Positions 30,347 to 38,771 of a stretch of DNA of 64,000 bases are shown here, in pieces. The DNA lies in the NCBI RefSeq assembly GCF_028622115.1, contig NZ_CP097263.1, forward strand, positions 9,311,501-9,375,500, read 5' to 3'. The first letter of the stretch is position 1. Every line of letters starts with the position of its first letter. Both the position numbers and the translations under genes were made by a program. The notes beneath the pieces were generated by a model, which was not told where the DNA came from, did not search any database, and saw nothing but the letters and a program-made list of their open reading frames with translations. The DNA is from Kutzneria chonburiensis (GTDB lineage Bacteria > Actinomycetota > Actinomycetes > Mycobacteriales > Pseudonocardiaceae).

Positions 30347-31198
30347 TCAGTTAGTCCGGCGGAAGTTCCGTGTCGCGATGGCCCCGCCGATCAACGCAAT
30401 CACACCGGAGATCGCCAGCGACGCGATCAGCGTGTACGCCGGGTTCGCCTCCCAGATCGTCGTCGCCAGCCCACGCGATGCAAAGATCGCGTAGCTCAGC
30501 GGGTTGACGTTGGCGATCACCTGCACCCACCCCGGCATCGTCGACACCGGCATGTAGGCGCTCGAGCCGAACATCAACGGGAACATCGTCAGGAACGCGA
30601 CCGCCTGCATCGTCTCGGCCTTCTTCACCCACGTCGCGATCGCCAGGAAGAGCCAGCCCAGGCCCCAGCCGACGACCAGCGCCACCAGCAGCGCCGCCGC
30701 CACTCCCAGCATGCCGCCGGCTGGCGTGAAGCCGAACAGCAGCGCCGCGGCGATCAGCATGACGACCAGCTGAATCGCCATCCGCACCGTGTCCGACAGG
30801 CTCCGGGCCAGCAGTACCGAGAACAGGCTGACCGGCATCGACCGGAACCTTGCGATCACACCGTTCGACATCTCCGTCAGCAACCCGACCCCGGAGCTCA
30901 TCGCCGAGGTCATTGCCGTCGTCACCAACGTCGACGGCAGCAGGTAGTTGATGTATGAGCCCCACTGGTGCAGGCTGCCCAGCTGGCTGATGCCGCCGAA
31001 CACCTGGCTGAACAGCAACAACATCACCAGCGGCTGCAGCAGACTGAAGAACATCATTCGTGGGTCGCGCAGGAACGTGTTGAGCGATCTCTGGGTGAGT
31101 ACCCACACCTGGGTGGCGAAGCTGCTGCCGTGCCAACCCAGGTCGTCCCGCCGCGGCACCTCGCCTGTCGGCGTAGTGGCTTGAACTGTCGTGGTCAT
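30347..31198 (-). CDS. ABC-2 type exporter permease, DrrB family
   Basis: 283 residues. Six hydrophobic segments with the ABC-2 membrane domain pattern: an N-terminal cytoplasmic stretch ending LTQRSLNTFLRDPRMMFF, then SSGVGLLTEMSNGVIARFRSMP (in two parts) and FGSSAYMPVSTMPGWVQ. It would form the membrane channel of a daunorubicin-type (DrrAB) drug or lipid exporter with the ATPase encoded 19 bp upstream. Its TetR-family regulator gene heads the operon. Confidence 0.9.
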   Translation of the reverse strand: MTTTVQATTPTGEVPRRDDLGWHGSSFATQVWVLTQRSLNTFLRDPRMMFFSLLQPLVMLLLFSQVFGGISQLGSLHQWGSYINYLLPSTLVTTAMTSAMSSGVGLLTEMSNGVIARFRSMPVSLFSVLLARSLSDTVRMAIQLVVMLIAAALLFGFTPAGGMLGVAAALLVALVVGWGLGWLFLAIATWVKKAETMQAVAFLTMFPLMFGSSAYMPVSTMPGWVQVIANVNPLSYAIFASRGLATTIWEANPAYTLIASLAISGVIALIGGAIATRNFRRTN

Positions 31199-31217
31199 CG
31201 GAATTCCCCTCGCCGAC

Positions 31218-32159
31218 TCAGGCAGCCGGTGCTTCGGTATTGACGGCCAGATACACGTCGTCGAGCGTCGGTTCGGTAAGCGCCAGCTCGCCCACCTCGA
31301 CCCCCACCTCGTCGAGCGCCCGCACCACGGTCGCCAGATCGGTCGACTTCTCCACCGGCGTCGTGACCGAGTGTCGCGCCTTGTCGTGAACCGGGTGCAA
31401 CCCCGCCTTGGACAGCGCGTTCAACGCCGTCGCCGCGTCCTCCGGCTCGGCCAGCACCACACTCACCGTGCGCTTGCCGACGCCGGCCTTCAGCTCCGTC
31501 GCCGTGCCCGCCGCGACCACCTTTCCCTTGGACAGCACCGTGATCGTGTCGGCCAGCCGGTCCGCCTCTTCCAGGTACTGCGTTGTCAGCAGCACCGTTG
31601 TTCCGTCACCCACCAATCCTTCGACGATCTCCCACAACCCGATCCGACTCATCGGATCCAGCCCCGTCGTGGGCTCGTCCAGGAAGATGACGTCCGGCCG
31701 ACCCACCAGGCTCGCAGCCAAGTCCAATCGCCGCCGCATGCCGCCCGAGTACGTCTTCGCCGGCCGGTCCTTAGCCTCCGTCAGGTCGAACGTTCCCAGC
31801 AGCTCACCGGCCCTGGCCGTCGCCTGCTTCTTGGTCGCCCCCAACAGCCTCGCGATCAGCACCAGGTTGTCGATCCCCGACATGTTCTCGTCGACCGACG
31901 CGAACTGCCCGGTCAAGCCGATCCGGCCACGTACGCGGTCGCCCTGGCTCACCACGTCCAGTCCGGCCACCGAGGCCGATCCCGAGGTCGGCTTGAGCAA
32001 CGTCGTCAGCACGTTCACCAATGTCGTCTTGCCGGCACCGTTGTGGCCGAGCAGCCCGAGCACCGTCCCTCTCGGCACCGCGATGCTCACGTCGTCCAGC
32101 GCTTTGACGGTGCCGAACGCCTTGCTCACGTTTCTCGCCTCGATCATCACTTCGGTCAT
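31218..32159 (-). CDS. ABC exporter ATPase, DrrA family
   Basis: 313 residues from ATG 32159. Walker A GHNGAGKTT (near 38-46), DrrA-type GLTGQFASVDENMSG, signature YSGGMRRRLDLAASL (near 136-150), Walker B VIFLDEPTTGLDP (near 157-169), LLTTQYLEEADRLAD, and the C-terminal extension ending EPTLDDVYLAV that marks DrrA proteins. It powers export by the downstream permease. With one base restored in the upstream TetR gene, the regulator stop would overlap this ATG as ATGA, tying the three genes together. Confidence 0.93.
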   Translation of the reverse strand: MTEVMIEARNVSKAFGTVKALDDVSIAVPRGTVLGLLGHNGAGKTTLVNVLTTLLKPTSGSASVAGLDVVSQGDRVRGRIGLTGQFASVDENMSGIDNLVLIARLLGATKKQATARAGELLGTFDLTEAKDRPAKTYSGGMRRRLDLAASLVGRPDVIFLDEPTTGLDPMSRIGLWEIVEGLVGDGTTVLLTTQYLEEADRLADTITVLSKGKVVAAGTATELKAGVGKRTVSVVLAEPEDAATALNALSKAGLHPVHDKARHSVTTPVEKSTDLATVVRALDEVGVEVGELALTEPTLDDVYLAVNTEAPAA

Positions 32160-32835
32160 TGCGGGTCCTTCCCCCTCGCTCCACTCCGGTGGCAACGGCT
32201 CCGTTCATGAAGAGATCGACGATCTCCGACACGAACGACTCCGGTTCCTGCTGCTCATCCCGGCCCGTCCGCGCTGCCTGCATCCTCGTCATGAAGGTCA
32301 GGCCCATCAGATAGCCCGCTGCCCGGTCCGCCGGCAACCGCAGTTGCTGCTGGCCCGACGACAACAGCGCCGAGATTGCCGTGGTCGTCCGTTCGAACTC
32401 ACCCAGCATCGGCGGCTTTCCCTGCCCGCCCGCCCTATCGTCCTTCTTGTGGTTGTCCTCGTTCGGCCGGTAGCCGGTGGCTCCCAGCGTGTGCATCAGC
32501 GCTCCCAGCCGGGCCGCCATGTCGTCGATCATCGTCATCGCTTCGATCAACCGACTCGTCAGCGGCTGGTCAGCCGAGATCGCGTTGATCCGCGCAACCA
32601 GCTCTCGTGTCCGGAACGCTCGCAGGACGCAGAAGTCCAGCAGCTCCTGCTTGTCCTTGAAGACACGGAAGATCGTGCCCTCGGCGATCCCCGCCGCCTT
32701 CGCGATCTGCCCGGTGGTGACGTGCGTGCCGTGCTCGGCCAGCAGGGGAATCGCCGCAAGGGCGATGGCCTCCTGCCGGTCCTCCGTGCTCATCGCAGGA
32801 GCACGCCGACGGCGCGGGGGTGACTCGGTGGACAT
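32156..32835 (-). pseudogene. TetR-family repressor of the DrrAB-type operon, frameshifted near 32173
   Basis: An N-terminal TetR helix-turn-helix (about 15-65: IALAAIPLLAEHGTHVTTG, IAKAAGIAEGTIFRVFKDK) and a helical ligand domain. As written, the frame misses its stop and runs another ~118 codons across the ATPase gene to 31804, with nonsense composition. If the C-run at 32171-32175 had six rather than five bases, the protein would be 226 residues and end in the ATGA overlapping the ATPase start. The ATG at 32793 is an alternative start. It most likely represses the exporter by binding the inverted repeats at 32847-32885. Confidence 0.82.
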
Positions 32836-32846
32836 GGAGACAGCTT

Positions 32847-32885
32847 ATGAGTGTGGACTCACTCATGCAATGAGTAATCACTCAT
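32847..32885. promoter_or_regulatory. Double inverted-repeat operator for the TetR repressor
   Basis: A perfect inverted repeat ATGAGT-AATC-ACTCAT occupies 32870-32885, and a second copy with TGAGT/ACTCA half-sites lies at 32847-32866. Both are 12-50 bp upstream of the TetR start and touch the end of the histidine kinase gene. The half-site matches sites commonly used by TetR repressors. Confidence 0.82.
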
Positions 32886-34279
32886 AGCGTTGCTGAAACC
32901 GGTCCCACCTGCGGAAGCCGGATCCACGCCTCGGTGCCCCCGCCCTCTCGCCTGCTCATCCATGCCCGACCACCGTGCCCCTGCACGACCTGCCTGACGA
33001 TCGCCAGTCCAAGGCCTGACCCCGGCATCTGCCGGGCTTCCTTCGTTCGATGGAACCGTTCGAAGACCCGCTCCAGGTCGTCCTCGGCGATACCAGGACC
33101 ACGATCCGCGACTTTGATCTCGGCACTGGCACCCCATTGCCGCACCAGCACCTCCACAGGAAGCCCCGGAGGCCCCCACTTCGCGGCGTTGTCCAGCAGG
33201 TTCAGCACCGCACGCTCCAACGCGTTCGCCTGCCCCCGCACCATCGCTGGCGCTTCTGTGAGCGTGAAGTTCACCTGAGGCGTCCTTGCCCGTGCCCGAG
33301 TCATGGCGGACCGTACGACTTCGGCAAGGTCGATCTCCTCGACTTCCTCCCCGGAGCGAGGATCGCGCGCCAGCTCGACGACTTCCTCGATGAGATGGTC
33401 GAGTTCGTGCATCTGGGCCTGAACGTCCTGCAGTAGCCGTTTCTTGTCCGCCGATTCCAACCGTCGCTCCGGATGATTCTCGGCCCGCAGAAGGAGATCT
33501 ATGTTCGTGCGCAAGCTCGTCAATGGCGTCGCCAGCTCATGACTGGCGTCCTCCACTAGCTGACGTTGTGCGTCACGAGAGGCGCCGAGCGCGTTGAGCA
33601 TCGAGTTCATGCTCTCGGCAACACGAGTGACCTCGTCGGGGTCTCGTTGGTCAACGGACACGGCAGCGCTGAGATCTTGTGTGCTGGCAACGTGTTCTGC
33701 GGCCGCGACAACCCGATCCACCGGCCGAAGACCTGCGCGCGTCAGCCAGTAACTCAGCACGCCGGCTGCCGCGATGCCCACGCCTCCGGTCAGCGCGAGC
33801 ACCAAACCGAAGCTGGCGAGCGTTCCGTTCATCTCGCTCAGGTCGATCGCAATCTGAATGGCGTGCCCGTTCGGTCCGGTCTGCTTCGTGCGGATCCAGC
33901 GGGTGAGCACTCGGTACGACGTCCCGTTGATCTTGACGTCCTCGGTCGTGTCATACAGCTCGCGCCGGGCGACCTGTCGATCGGCCGCCGATACCGGGAT
34001 CGACGCCTGCCCGACCGGCGTCAATGACGATCCGTCCGGGAAAACCGTCTGATACAGCGGCGTGTCGGGGCCACCACTCTGCACATTGGAACGCATCCCG
34101 GCCGAGTCGATCTTCACGGCGAAGACCACCTGACGGTCGAGGCGCTCGTTCACCACGTTGCTGAGCTGGTCACGAAGAAGGAGCCAGGCAGCGACGGATA
34201 CGCCGATCACGGCGACTGCGACCGCAGCCGCCGACACGACGCCGAGGCGCCGGCGCAGCGACGGTCGTCGTCCTTTCAC
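32882..34279 (-). CDS. Sensor histidine kinase, MprB-like
   Basis: 465 residues. Membrane segments near 12-36 and 155-178 flank a ~115-residue extracytoplasmic sensor, followed by a HAMP linker (about 180-235), the dimerisation helix with phospho-acceptor His247 in [16 protein letters not shown] (E. coli-type kinases usually have R where A250 is), and an HATPase domain with [22 protein letters not shown] and GSGLGLAIV. It would sense envelope stress and phosphorylate the response regulator whose gene overlaps it by 4 bp. Confidence 0.93.
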   Translation of the reverse strand: MKGRRPSLRRRLGVVSAAAVAVAVIGVSVAAWLLLRDQLSNVVNERLDRQVVFAVKIDSAGMRSNVQSGGPDTPLYQTVFPDGSSLTPVGQASIPVSAADRQVARRELYDTTEDVKINGTSYRVLTRWIRTKQTGPNGHAIQIAIDLSEMNGTLASFGLVLALTGGVGIAAAGVLSYWLTRAGLRPVDRVVAAAEHVASTQDLSAAVSVDQRDPDEVTRVAESMNSMLNALGASRDAQRQLVEDASHELATPLTSLRTNIDLLLRAENHPERRLESADKKRLLQDVQAQMHELDHLIEEVVELARDPRSGEEVEEIDLAEVVRSAMTRARARTPQVNFTLTEAPAMVRGQANALERAVLNLLDNAAKWGPPGLPVEVLVRQWGASAEIKVADRGPGIAEDDLERVFERFHRTKEARQMPGSGLGLAIVRQVVQGHGGRAWMSRREGGGTEAWIRLPQVGPVSATL

Positions 34280-34956
34280 GCGTTCTCCGACTCCTTGAGC
34301 ACGTAGCCGACTCCGCGAACAGTGTGCACGAGGCGGGGCTCGCCCTGTGCTTCCAGCTTTCGGCGCAAGTAGCCGATATAGACATCCAAGCTGTTGGAGC
34401 CCGTACCGAAGTCGTACCCCCAGACCTCCGTGAACAGCACAGACCGTGACAGCACGCGGCGCGGATGTCGTAGCAGCAGTTCGAGGAGATCGAATTCAGT
34501 GCGGGTGAGGTCGATCATCCGGTCGGCCCTGAGCACCGTGCGCGCGGTGACGTTCAGTTCAAGATCTCCGAAGGAGAGCCTCTCGCTCCCGCCGGTGTCG
34601 GTGCGCCGGAGCAGAGCCCTCAACCTGGCGAGAAGTTCCTCGAGCGCGAATGGTTTGACGAGATAGTCGTCTGCTCCTGCATCGAGGCCGGTCACACGAT
34701 CGCCGATCGCGCGGCGGGCGGTCAGCATCAAGACCGGCACCCGGTCTCCGGTCGCCCGTAGACGACGACATGTCTCGAGGCCGTCGATCACCGGCATCAT
34801 CACGTCGAGCACGACCGCATCCGCCGGCCTGGCCGCCTGGGATTTGAGCGCCGACTCACCATCTGCGGCGAGTTCGACCTCGTAGCCCTCGAACCGGAGG
34901 CTGCGACTGATGGACTCGCGGACCGCGGGTTCGTCGTCTACGACCAGGACACGCAT
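34276..34956 (-). CDS. OmpR-family response regulator, MprA-like
   Basis: 226 residues. The receiver domain has the acidic pair DDE (7-9), phospho-acceptor Asp51 in VVLDVMMPV, and YLVKPF with the conserved lysine near 99. The C-terminal winged helix (about 130-225) includes [20 protein letters not shown] and VRGVGYVL. It forms a two-component system with the overlapping kinase gene (ATGA). Its targets are not visible, although the exporter operon follows. Confidence 0.95.
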   Translation of the reverse strand: MRVLVVDDEPAVRESISRSLRFEGYEVELAADGESALKSQAARPADAVVLDVMMPVIDGLETCRRLRATGDRVPVLMLTARRAIGDRVTGLDAGADDYLVKPFALEELLARLRALLRRTDTGGSERLSFGDLELNVTARTVLRADRMIDLTRTEFDLLELLLRHPRRVLSRSVLFTEVWGYDFGTGSNSLDVYIGYLRRKLEAQGEPRLVHTVRGVGYVLKESENA

Positions 34957-36053
34957 GACGCCATCCTCACCGACATCGAGCGCAGTCGCGATTGTTCACA
35001 GCAACCTCTCAGTTGCTCAGGCGGCGGCCGGCGCCTGGCTCGGTTTGATCGTCCAGATCGTGCTGCTATGCCCGACCCGGATCTGGTCGACCGGGCAGTT
35101 CGTGAGGGCAGTGGCGTGTTCATCGCAGATGAGGACACGGCCGAGAACCGTTGATTGGCCGCCGTCGAGCCAGTGCACTGTGAACGAGATCTCCCGGAGA
35201 GCCGCCCCGGCCGCGCAGTCTGGGTGCACGCATCCGGTGTTTGGCATCGTGGAGTCCTGATATGGACTTGCGCCAGTGTCACCCGAAAGTGTTGTTGCTG
35301 ACGCGACTGGCCAGACCGGCTCTGTAGCTGCTTCCGACCCGGGAGCTTCTCCATGCGCCGGCTGCGCAACCTTGCGGCGGTCGCTGAGTTCGCTCGGCGG
35401 CTCAGGAACGGTGCCGTCCGGGCGGTCATGCTGTGTCGGGATGTCTGAACGGGGGTGTCTGTAGCCTCCGACGCATTATTGAAGGTCGTGGCTTCCGATA
35501 CGGTGGTCGAGGTGTCGGTTGGTGTGAGGGGATCCGCGCCGGGTTGGGGCCTGGGGGCGGTACGCGGCGAATAGCCGTCGTGCTCGAGACGGCGGGCGTT
35601 CACTACGCGTTGCAGAGCCTCGGGACTGGTACGTGTGGCGATGAGTTCGATCCAGTCGTGTTCGGCGCCTTGGACTGTGCCGAAACCGAGCCGGTCCACG
35701 GCGCGTACGAGGGTTGTCGCATGTGACCACGTGATCAGGCCGGACCGCAGCGCGACGTACGTACACGGGAGTTGGTCGCGTAGCCGGATGGCGGACACTG
35801 CGAGCTCACTGGCCTCGCGGCCCGAGAGGTGAAACTCGCTCTTGAGCAGTTCGGCGGCTGACGAGTGTCCGGTGCTTTCGGGCACGCCCTGGGAGGTCGC
35901 CACTGCCACGACGTGGCTCATGGCTGCGCGTACCTCTGATTCCAGGCAGACGAGTTTTCTCATCATCTCGATGAGTTCGCTGACGGTTCGGCCTCCTTCG
36001 GTGAGGTTTAGCGCTTCGAGTAGAAGCGCGGACTCGTTCGACGGTTCTTCCAT
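34938..36053 (-). CDS. DUF222 (13E12-type) protein lacking the HNH nuclease domain, probable decayed gene
   Basis: 371 codons from ATG 36053, which has AAGGGAG 8 nt upstream. Residues 1-160 are a recognisable DUF222 domain ([44 protein letters not shown] in parts, [19 protein letters not shown]). After that the frame becomes low-complexity Ser/Arg/Thr sequence without structure, and the C-terminal HNH nuclease normally present is absent. It even overlaps the response-regulator start by 19 bp. Base composition is lower in GC than its neighbours. I regard only the first ~165 codons as meaningful. Confidence 0.55.
   Translation of the reverse strand: MEEPSNESALLLEALNLTEGGRTVSELIEMMRKLVCLESEVRAAMSHVVAVATSQGVPESTGHSSAAELLKSEFHLSGREASELAVSAIRLRDQLPCTYVALRSGLITWSHATTLVRAVDRLGFGTVQGAEHDWIELIATRTSPEALQRVVNARRLEHDGYSPRTAPRPQPGADPLTPTDTSTTVSEATTFNNASEATDTPVQTSRHSMTARTAPFLSRRANSATAARLRSRRMEKLPGRKQLQSRSGQSRQQQHFRVTLAQVHIRTPRCQTPDACTQTARPGRLSGRSRSQCTGSTAANQRFSAVSSSAMNTPLPSRTARSTRSGSGIAARSGRSNRARRRPPPEQLRGCCEQSRLRSMSVRMASCVSWS
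35017..35247 (-). CDS. Small Cys/His protein, possible HNH remnant
   Basis: 76 residues in another frame inside the 3' part of the DUF222 gene. It contains CVHPDC near the N-terminus, then [10 protein letters not shown] and LICDEH, an arrangement reminiscent of the treble-clef HNH domain that usually follows DUF222 (C..PGC ... HW.DGG.T ... LC..HH), though key HNH histidines are missing. It could be the degenerate HNH end separated by frameshift, or an independent small zinc protein. Confidence 0.5.
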   Translation of the reverse strand: MPNTGCVHPDCAAGAALREISFTVHWLDGGQSTVLGRVLICDEHATALTNCPVDQIRVGHSSTIWTIKPSQAPAAA

Positions 36054-36340
36054 GGGCTGCTCCCTTGAGTTCGGGTGTCATTCAAGCTAAGCGCTTGATG
36101 AGGGATTTGCAACTGCGTCGATTTGACCCTGTGTCGATCTGGTGCGTATAGCACGGACGCCGGTCTTGTGGGTTGAATCAAGATCGACATGTGGATGGTC
36201 GTTCGTCGATCTTGAGTTGTCCACAGGCGATGGTGGCATCGCTTCCGTCCTGCCGCGTTGACGTGCACTGTGGAGCCGCTGGTGGTCGACGGCGTCCAAC
36301 GAGCCCGTAGACCGGATGTCTATCGCGAAGGGTGAGGTCG
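36054..36340. other. Spacer with inverted repeat and DnaA-box-like site upstream of ssb
   Basis: It holds a perfect 10-bp inverted repeat CAAGATCGAC (36179-36188) / GTCGATCTTG (36205-36214) and, 2 bp further on, TTGTCCACA (36217-36225), the actinobacterial DnaA-box consensus. The region lies between the divergent DUF222 and ssb genes and must contain their promoters. Confidence 0.6.
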
Positions 36341-36790
36341 GTGTACGAAACAGCAGTGACTGTCGTAGGTAACGTCGCCACGGACGTCGTTTTGCGTCAG
36401 CTTCAGGATGGAATTCCTGTCGCCAGCTTCGGTGTGGTTTCTAACCCGAGTCGATTCGATACGAAGACGCAGAGCTGGGTTGATGGCAACAAACTCTTCG
36501 TGTGGGTCAGTGGGTGGAGGCGTCTTGCGAATGGCGCTGCAGCGTCCTTGAAGAAGGGGGATCCGGTCATCGTGACAGGCAAGCTTCGTGTGGATCAATA
36601 CGAGAAGGACGGCGAGAAACGCACACTGGTCAAAGTTGATGCGAGTGCGATCGGTCCGAACCTGGCATTTTGCACGGCCGAGGCCCGGCGCGATGGTACC
36701 GGCGACATCGCTCCGTTCCTGCGAGCGGTCGACCTCGAGAAGATCAGCGACGACCAGTTGCCGCCGGCCCTGTCCGCGATCGCTGGGTGA
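36341..36790 (+). CDS. ssb: Single-stranded DNA-binding protein (SsbB-like)
   Basis: 149 residues from GTG 36341; a GTG 9 nt upstream is possible. An OB-fold: VYETAVTVVGNVATDVVLR, PVASFGVVSNPSRFD, FVWVSGWRRLANGAAASLKKGDPV (in two parts) and VTGKLRVDQYEKDGEKRT. It lacks the acidic DDDIPF-type tail of housekeeping SSB, fitting a paralogue of the mycobacterial Rv2478c kind (SsbB). It precedes ettA on the same strand, the gene order known from mycobacteria. Confidence 0.92.
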   Translation: MYETAVTVVGNVATDVVLRQLQDGIPVASFGVVSNPSRFDTKTQSWVDGNKLFVWVSGWRRLANGAAASLKKGDPVIVTGKLRVDQYEKDGEKRTLVKVDASAIGPNLAFCTAEARRDGTGDIAPFLRAVDLEKISDDQLPPALSAIAG

Positions 36791-37079
36791 AGTGCGTGGG
36801 CGCGTCGGCCGATCGTGGCCTTCGCGCCCACGTCTGTCTCTGCTCCTTGCTGCTCGACGGTGGCCAGCAGGGTCGGCAAGAGTGAGGTGCGCCACCTCGC
36901 AGGGGGTGGACACGATCCGTCGCGGCCGCCCGACGGGTCGTCACCGCAGGTGAGATGGGCCGAACGGCGGTACGGGACATCCCGGGAGTTCCTCGTTCGC
37001 GTCAACTTCAGTGACCCGTCCCGCCCGTTCGTGGCTACCGAGGTTCTGGTCCACTCCTCGTCGCTCTACGATCGCGCCC

Positions 37080-38756
37080 ATGGCCGAGTACATCTACACC
37101 ATGAAAAAGGCGCGGAAGACGCATGGGGACAAGGTCATCCTCGATGACGTCACCACCGCGTTCTACCCGGGCGCCAAGATCGGTGTCGTCGGCCCGAACG
37201 GCGCGGGCAAGTCGAGCGTCCTCAAGATCATGGCCGGTCTCGACCAGCCGAGCAACGGTGAGGCCTTCCTCAGCCCCGGCTACACCGTGGGCATCCTCCT
37301 CCAGGAGCCGCCGCTCAATGAGGAGAAGACCGTTCTCGGCAATGTCGAGGAGGGCGTCGGCGACATCATGGTGAAGCTTCACCGCTTCAACGAGATCGCC
37401 GAGCTCATGGCCACGGACTACTCCGAAGAGCTCATGGACGAGATGGGCAAGCTCCAGGAGGAGTTGGACCACGCCAACGCGTGGGACCTCGATTCCCAGC
37501 TCGAGCAGGCCATGGACGCCCTTCGCTGCCCGCCGCCCGATGCCGATGTGACGCTGCTGTCCGGTGGTGAGCGCCGCCGAGTCGCGCTGTGCAAGCTGCT
37601 GCTGAGCAAGCCCGACCTGCTGCTCCTCGACGAGCCCACCAACCACCTGGACGCGGAGAGCGTGCTCTGGCTCGAGCAGCACCTCGCCCAGTACGCCGGC
37701 GCTGTCCTCGCTGTCACCCACGACCGCTACTTCCTCGACAACGTCGCCGAGTGGATTATGGAGGTCGACCGTGGCCGCGTGATCGGCTACGAGGGCAACT
37801 ACTCGACCTACCTCGAGAAGAAGGCTGAGCGCCTCGCCGTCCAGGGCAAGAAGGACGTCAAGCTGCAGAAGCGTCTCAAGGACGAGCTCGAATGGGTTCG
37901 GTCCGGCGCCAAGGCCCGGCAGGCCAAGTCGAAGGCCCGCCTCCAACGCTACGAGGAGATGGCGGCGGAGGCTGAGCAGAACCGCAAGCTCGACTTCGAA
38001 GAGATCCAGATCCCGCCCGGCCCCCGTCTGGGCAGTGTCGTCGTCGAGGTGAACGACCTGCGTAAGGGCTTCGGTGACCGCGTCCTCATCGATGGTCTGT
38101 CGTTCGACCTGCCGCGCAACGGCATCGTCGGCGTGATCGGTCCGAACGGCGTCGGCAAGACCACCCTGTTCAAGACCATCGTCGGTCTGGAGCAGCCGGA
38201 CTCGGGCACCGTCAAGATCGGCGAGACGGTCAAGCTCTCCTACGTCGACCAGAACCGCGGCGGCATCGACCCCAAGAAGAACGTGTGGGAGGTCGTGTCC
38301 GACGGCTTGGACCACATCCAGGTCGGTCAGACCGAAATGCCCTCGCGTGCCTACGTCAGTGCCTTCGGCTTCAAGGGCGCCGACCAGCAGAAGCCGGCGG
38401 GCGTGCTGTCGGGTGGTGAGCGCAACCGCCTCAACCTCGCGCTGACCCTCAAGCAGGGCGGCAACCTGATTCTGCTCGACGAGCCGACCAACGACCTCGA
38501 CGTCGAGACCCTGGGCTCGCTGGAGAACGCACTTGAGCAGTTCCCCGGCTGCGCTGTGGTCATCTCCCACGATCGGTGGTTCCTTGACCGCGTCGCAACC
38601 CACATCCTGGCGTGGGAGGGCACCGACGAGCAGCCGGCGAAGTGGTTCTGGTTCGAGGGCAACTTCGAGGGCTACGAGAAGAACAAGGTCGACCGGCTGG
38701 GCATTGACGCGGCCCGCCCGCATCGGGTGACCCACCGGAAGCTGACACGGGACTGA
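37080..38756 (+). CDS. ettA: Energy-dependent translational throttle protein EttA
   Basis: 558 residues, the normal length. Two ABC-F ATPase domains in tandem: Walker A GPNGAGKSS (near 38-46) and GPNGVGKTT (near 360), signature LSGGERRRV and LSGGERNRL, Walker B LLLLDEPTNHLD and LILLDEPTNDLD, joined by a basic coiled linker (about 255-315) with the PtIM motif region. ABC-F proteins have no membrane part; EttA binds the ribosomal E site and gates elongation by ADP/ATP ratio. There is no clear Shine-Dalgarno before ATG 37080. Confidence 0.96.
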   Translation: MAEYIYTMKKARKTHGDKVILDDVTTAFYPGAKIGVVGPNGAGKSSVLKIMAGLDQPSNGEAFLSPGYTVGILLQEPPLNEEKTVLGNVEEGVGDIMVKLHRFNEIAELMATDYSEELMDEMGKLQEELDHANAWDLDSQLEQAMDALRCPPPDADVTLLSGGERRRVALCKLLLSKPDLLLLDEPTNHLDAESVLWLEQHLAQYAGAVLAVTHDRYFLDNVAEWIMEVDRGRVIGYEGNYSTYLEKKAERLAVQGKKDVKLQKRLKDELEWVRSGAKARQAKSKARLQRYEEMAAEAEQNRKLDFEEIQIPPGPRLGSVVVEVNDLRKGFGDRVLIDGLSFDLPRNGIVGVIGPNGVGKTTLFKTIVGLEQPDSGTVKIGETVKLSYVDQNRGGIDPKKNVWEVVSDGLDHIQVGQTEMPSRAYVSAFGFKGADQQKPAGVLSGGERNRLNLALTLKQGGNLILLDEPTNDLDVETLGSLENALEQFPGCAVVISHDRWFLDRVATHILAWEGTDEQPAKWFWFEGNFEGYEKNKVDRLGIDAARPHRVTHRKLTRD

Positions 38757-38771
38757 GGGCGGCAATCGATC

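Noticed and set aside
31804-32155. TetR protein extended into the ABC ATPase gene
   Set aside because: The extension is low-complexity and out of frame with the ATPase; one missing C at 32171-32175 explains it better than a real 343-residue protein.
37035-38765. 576-codon minus-strand frame covering ettA
   Set aside because: Antisense shadow of a highly conserved ABC-F gene; composition unlike any protein family.
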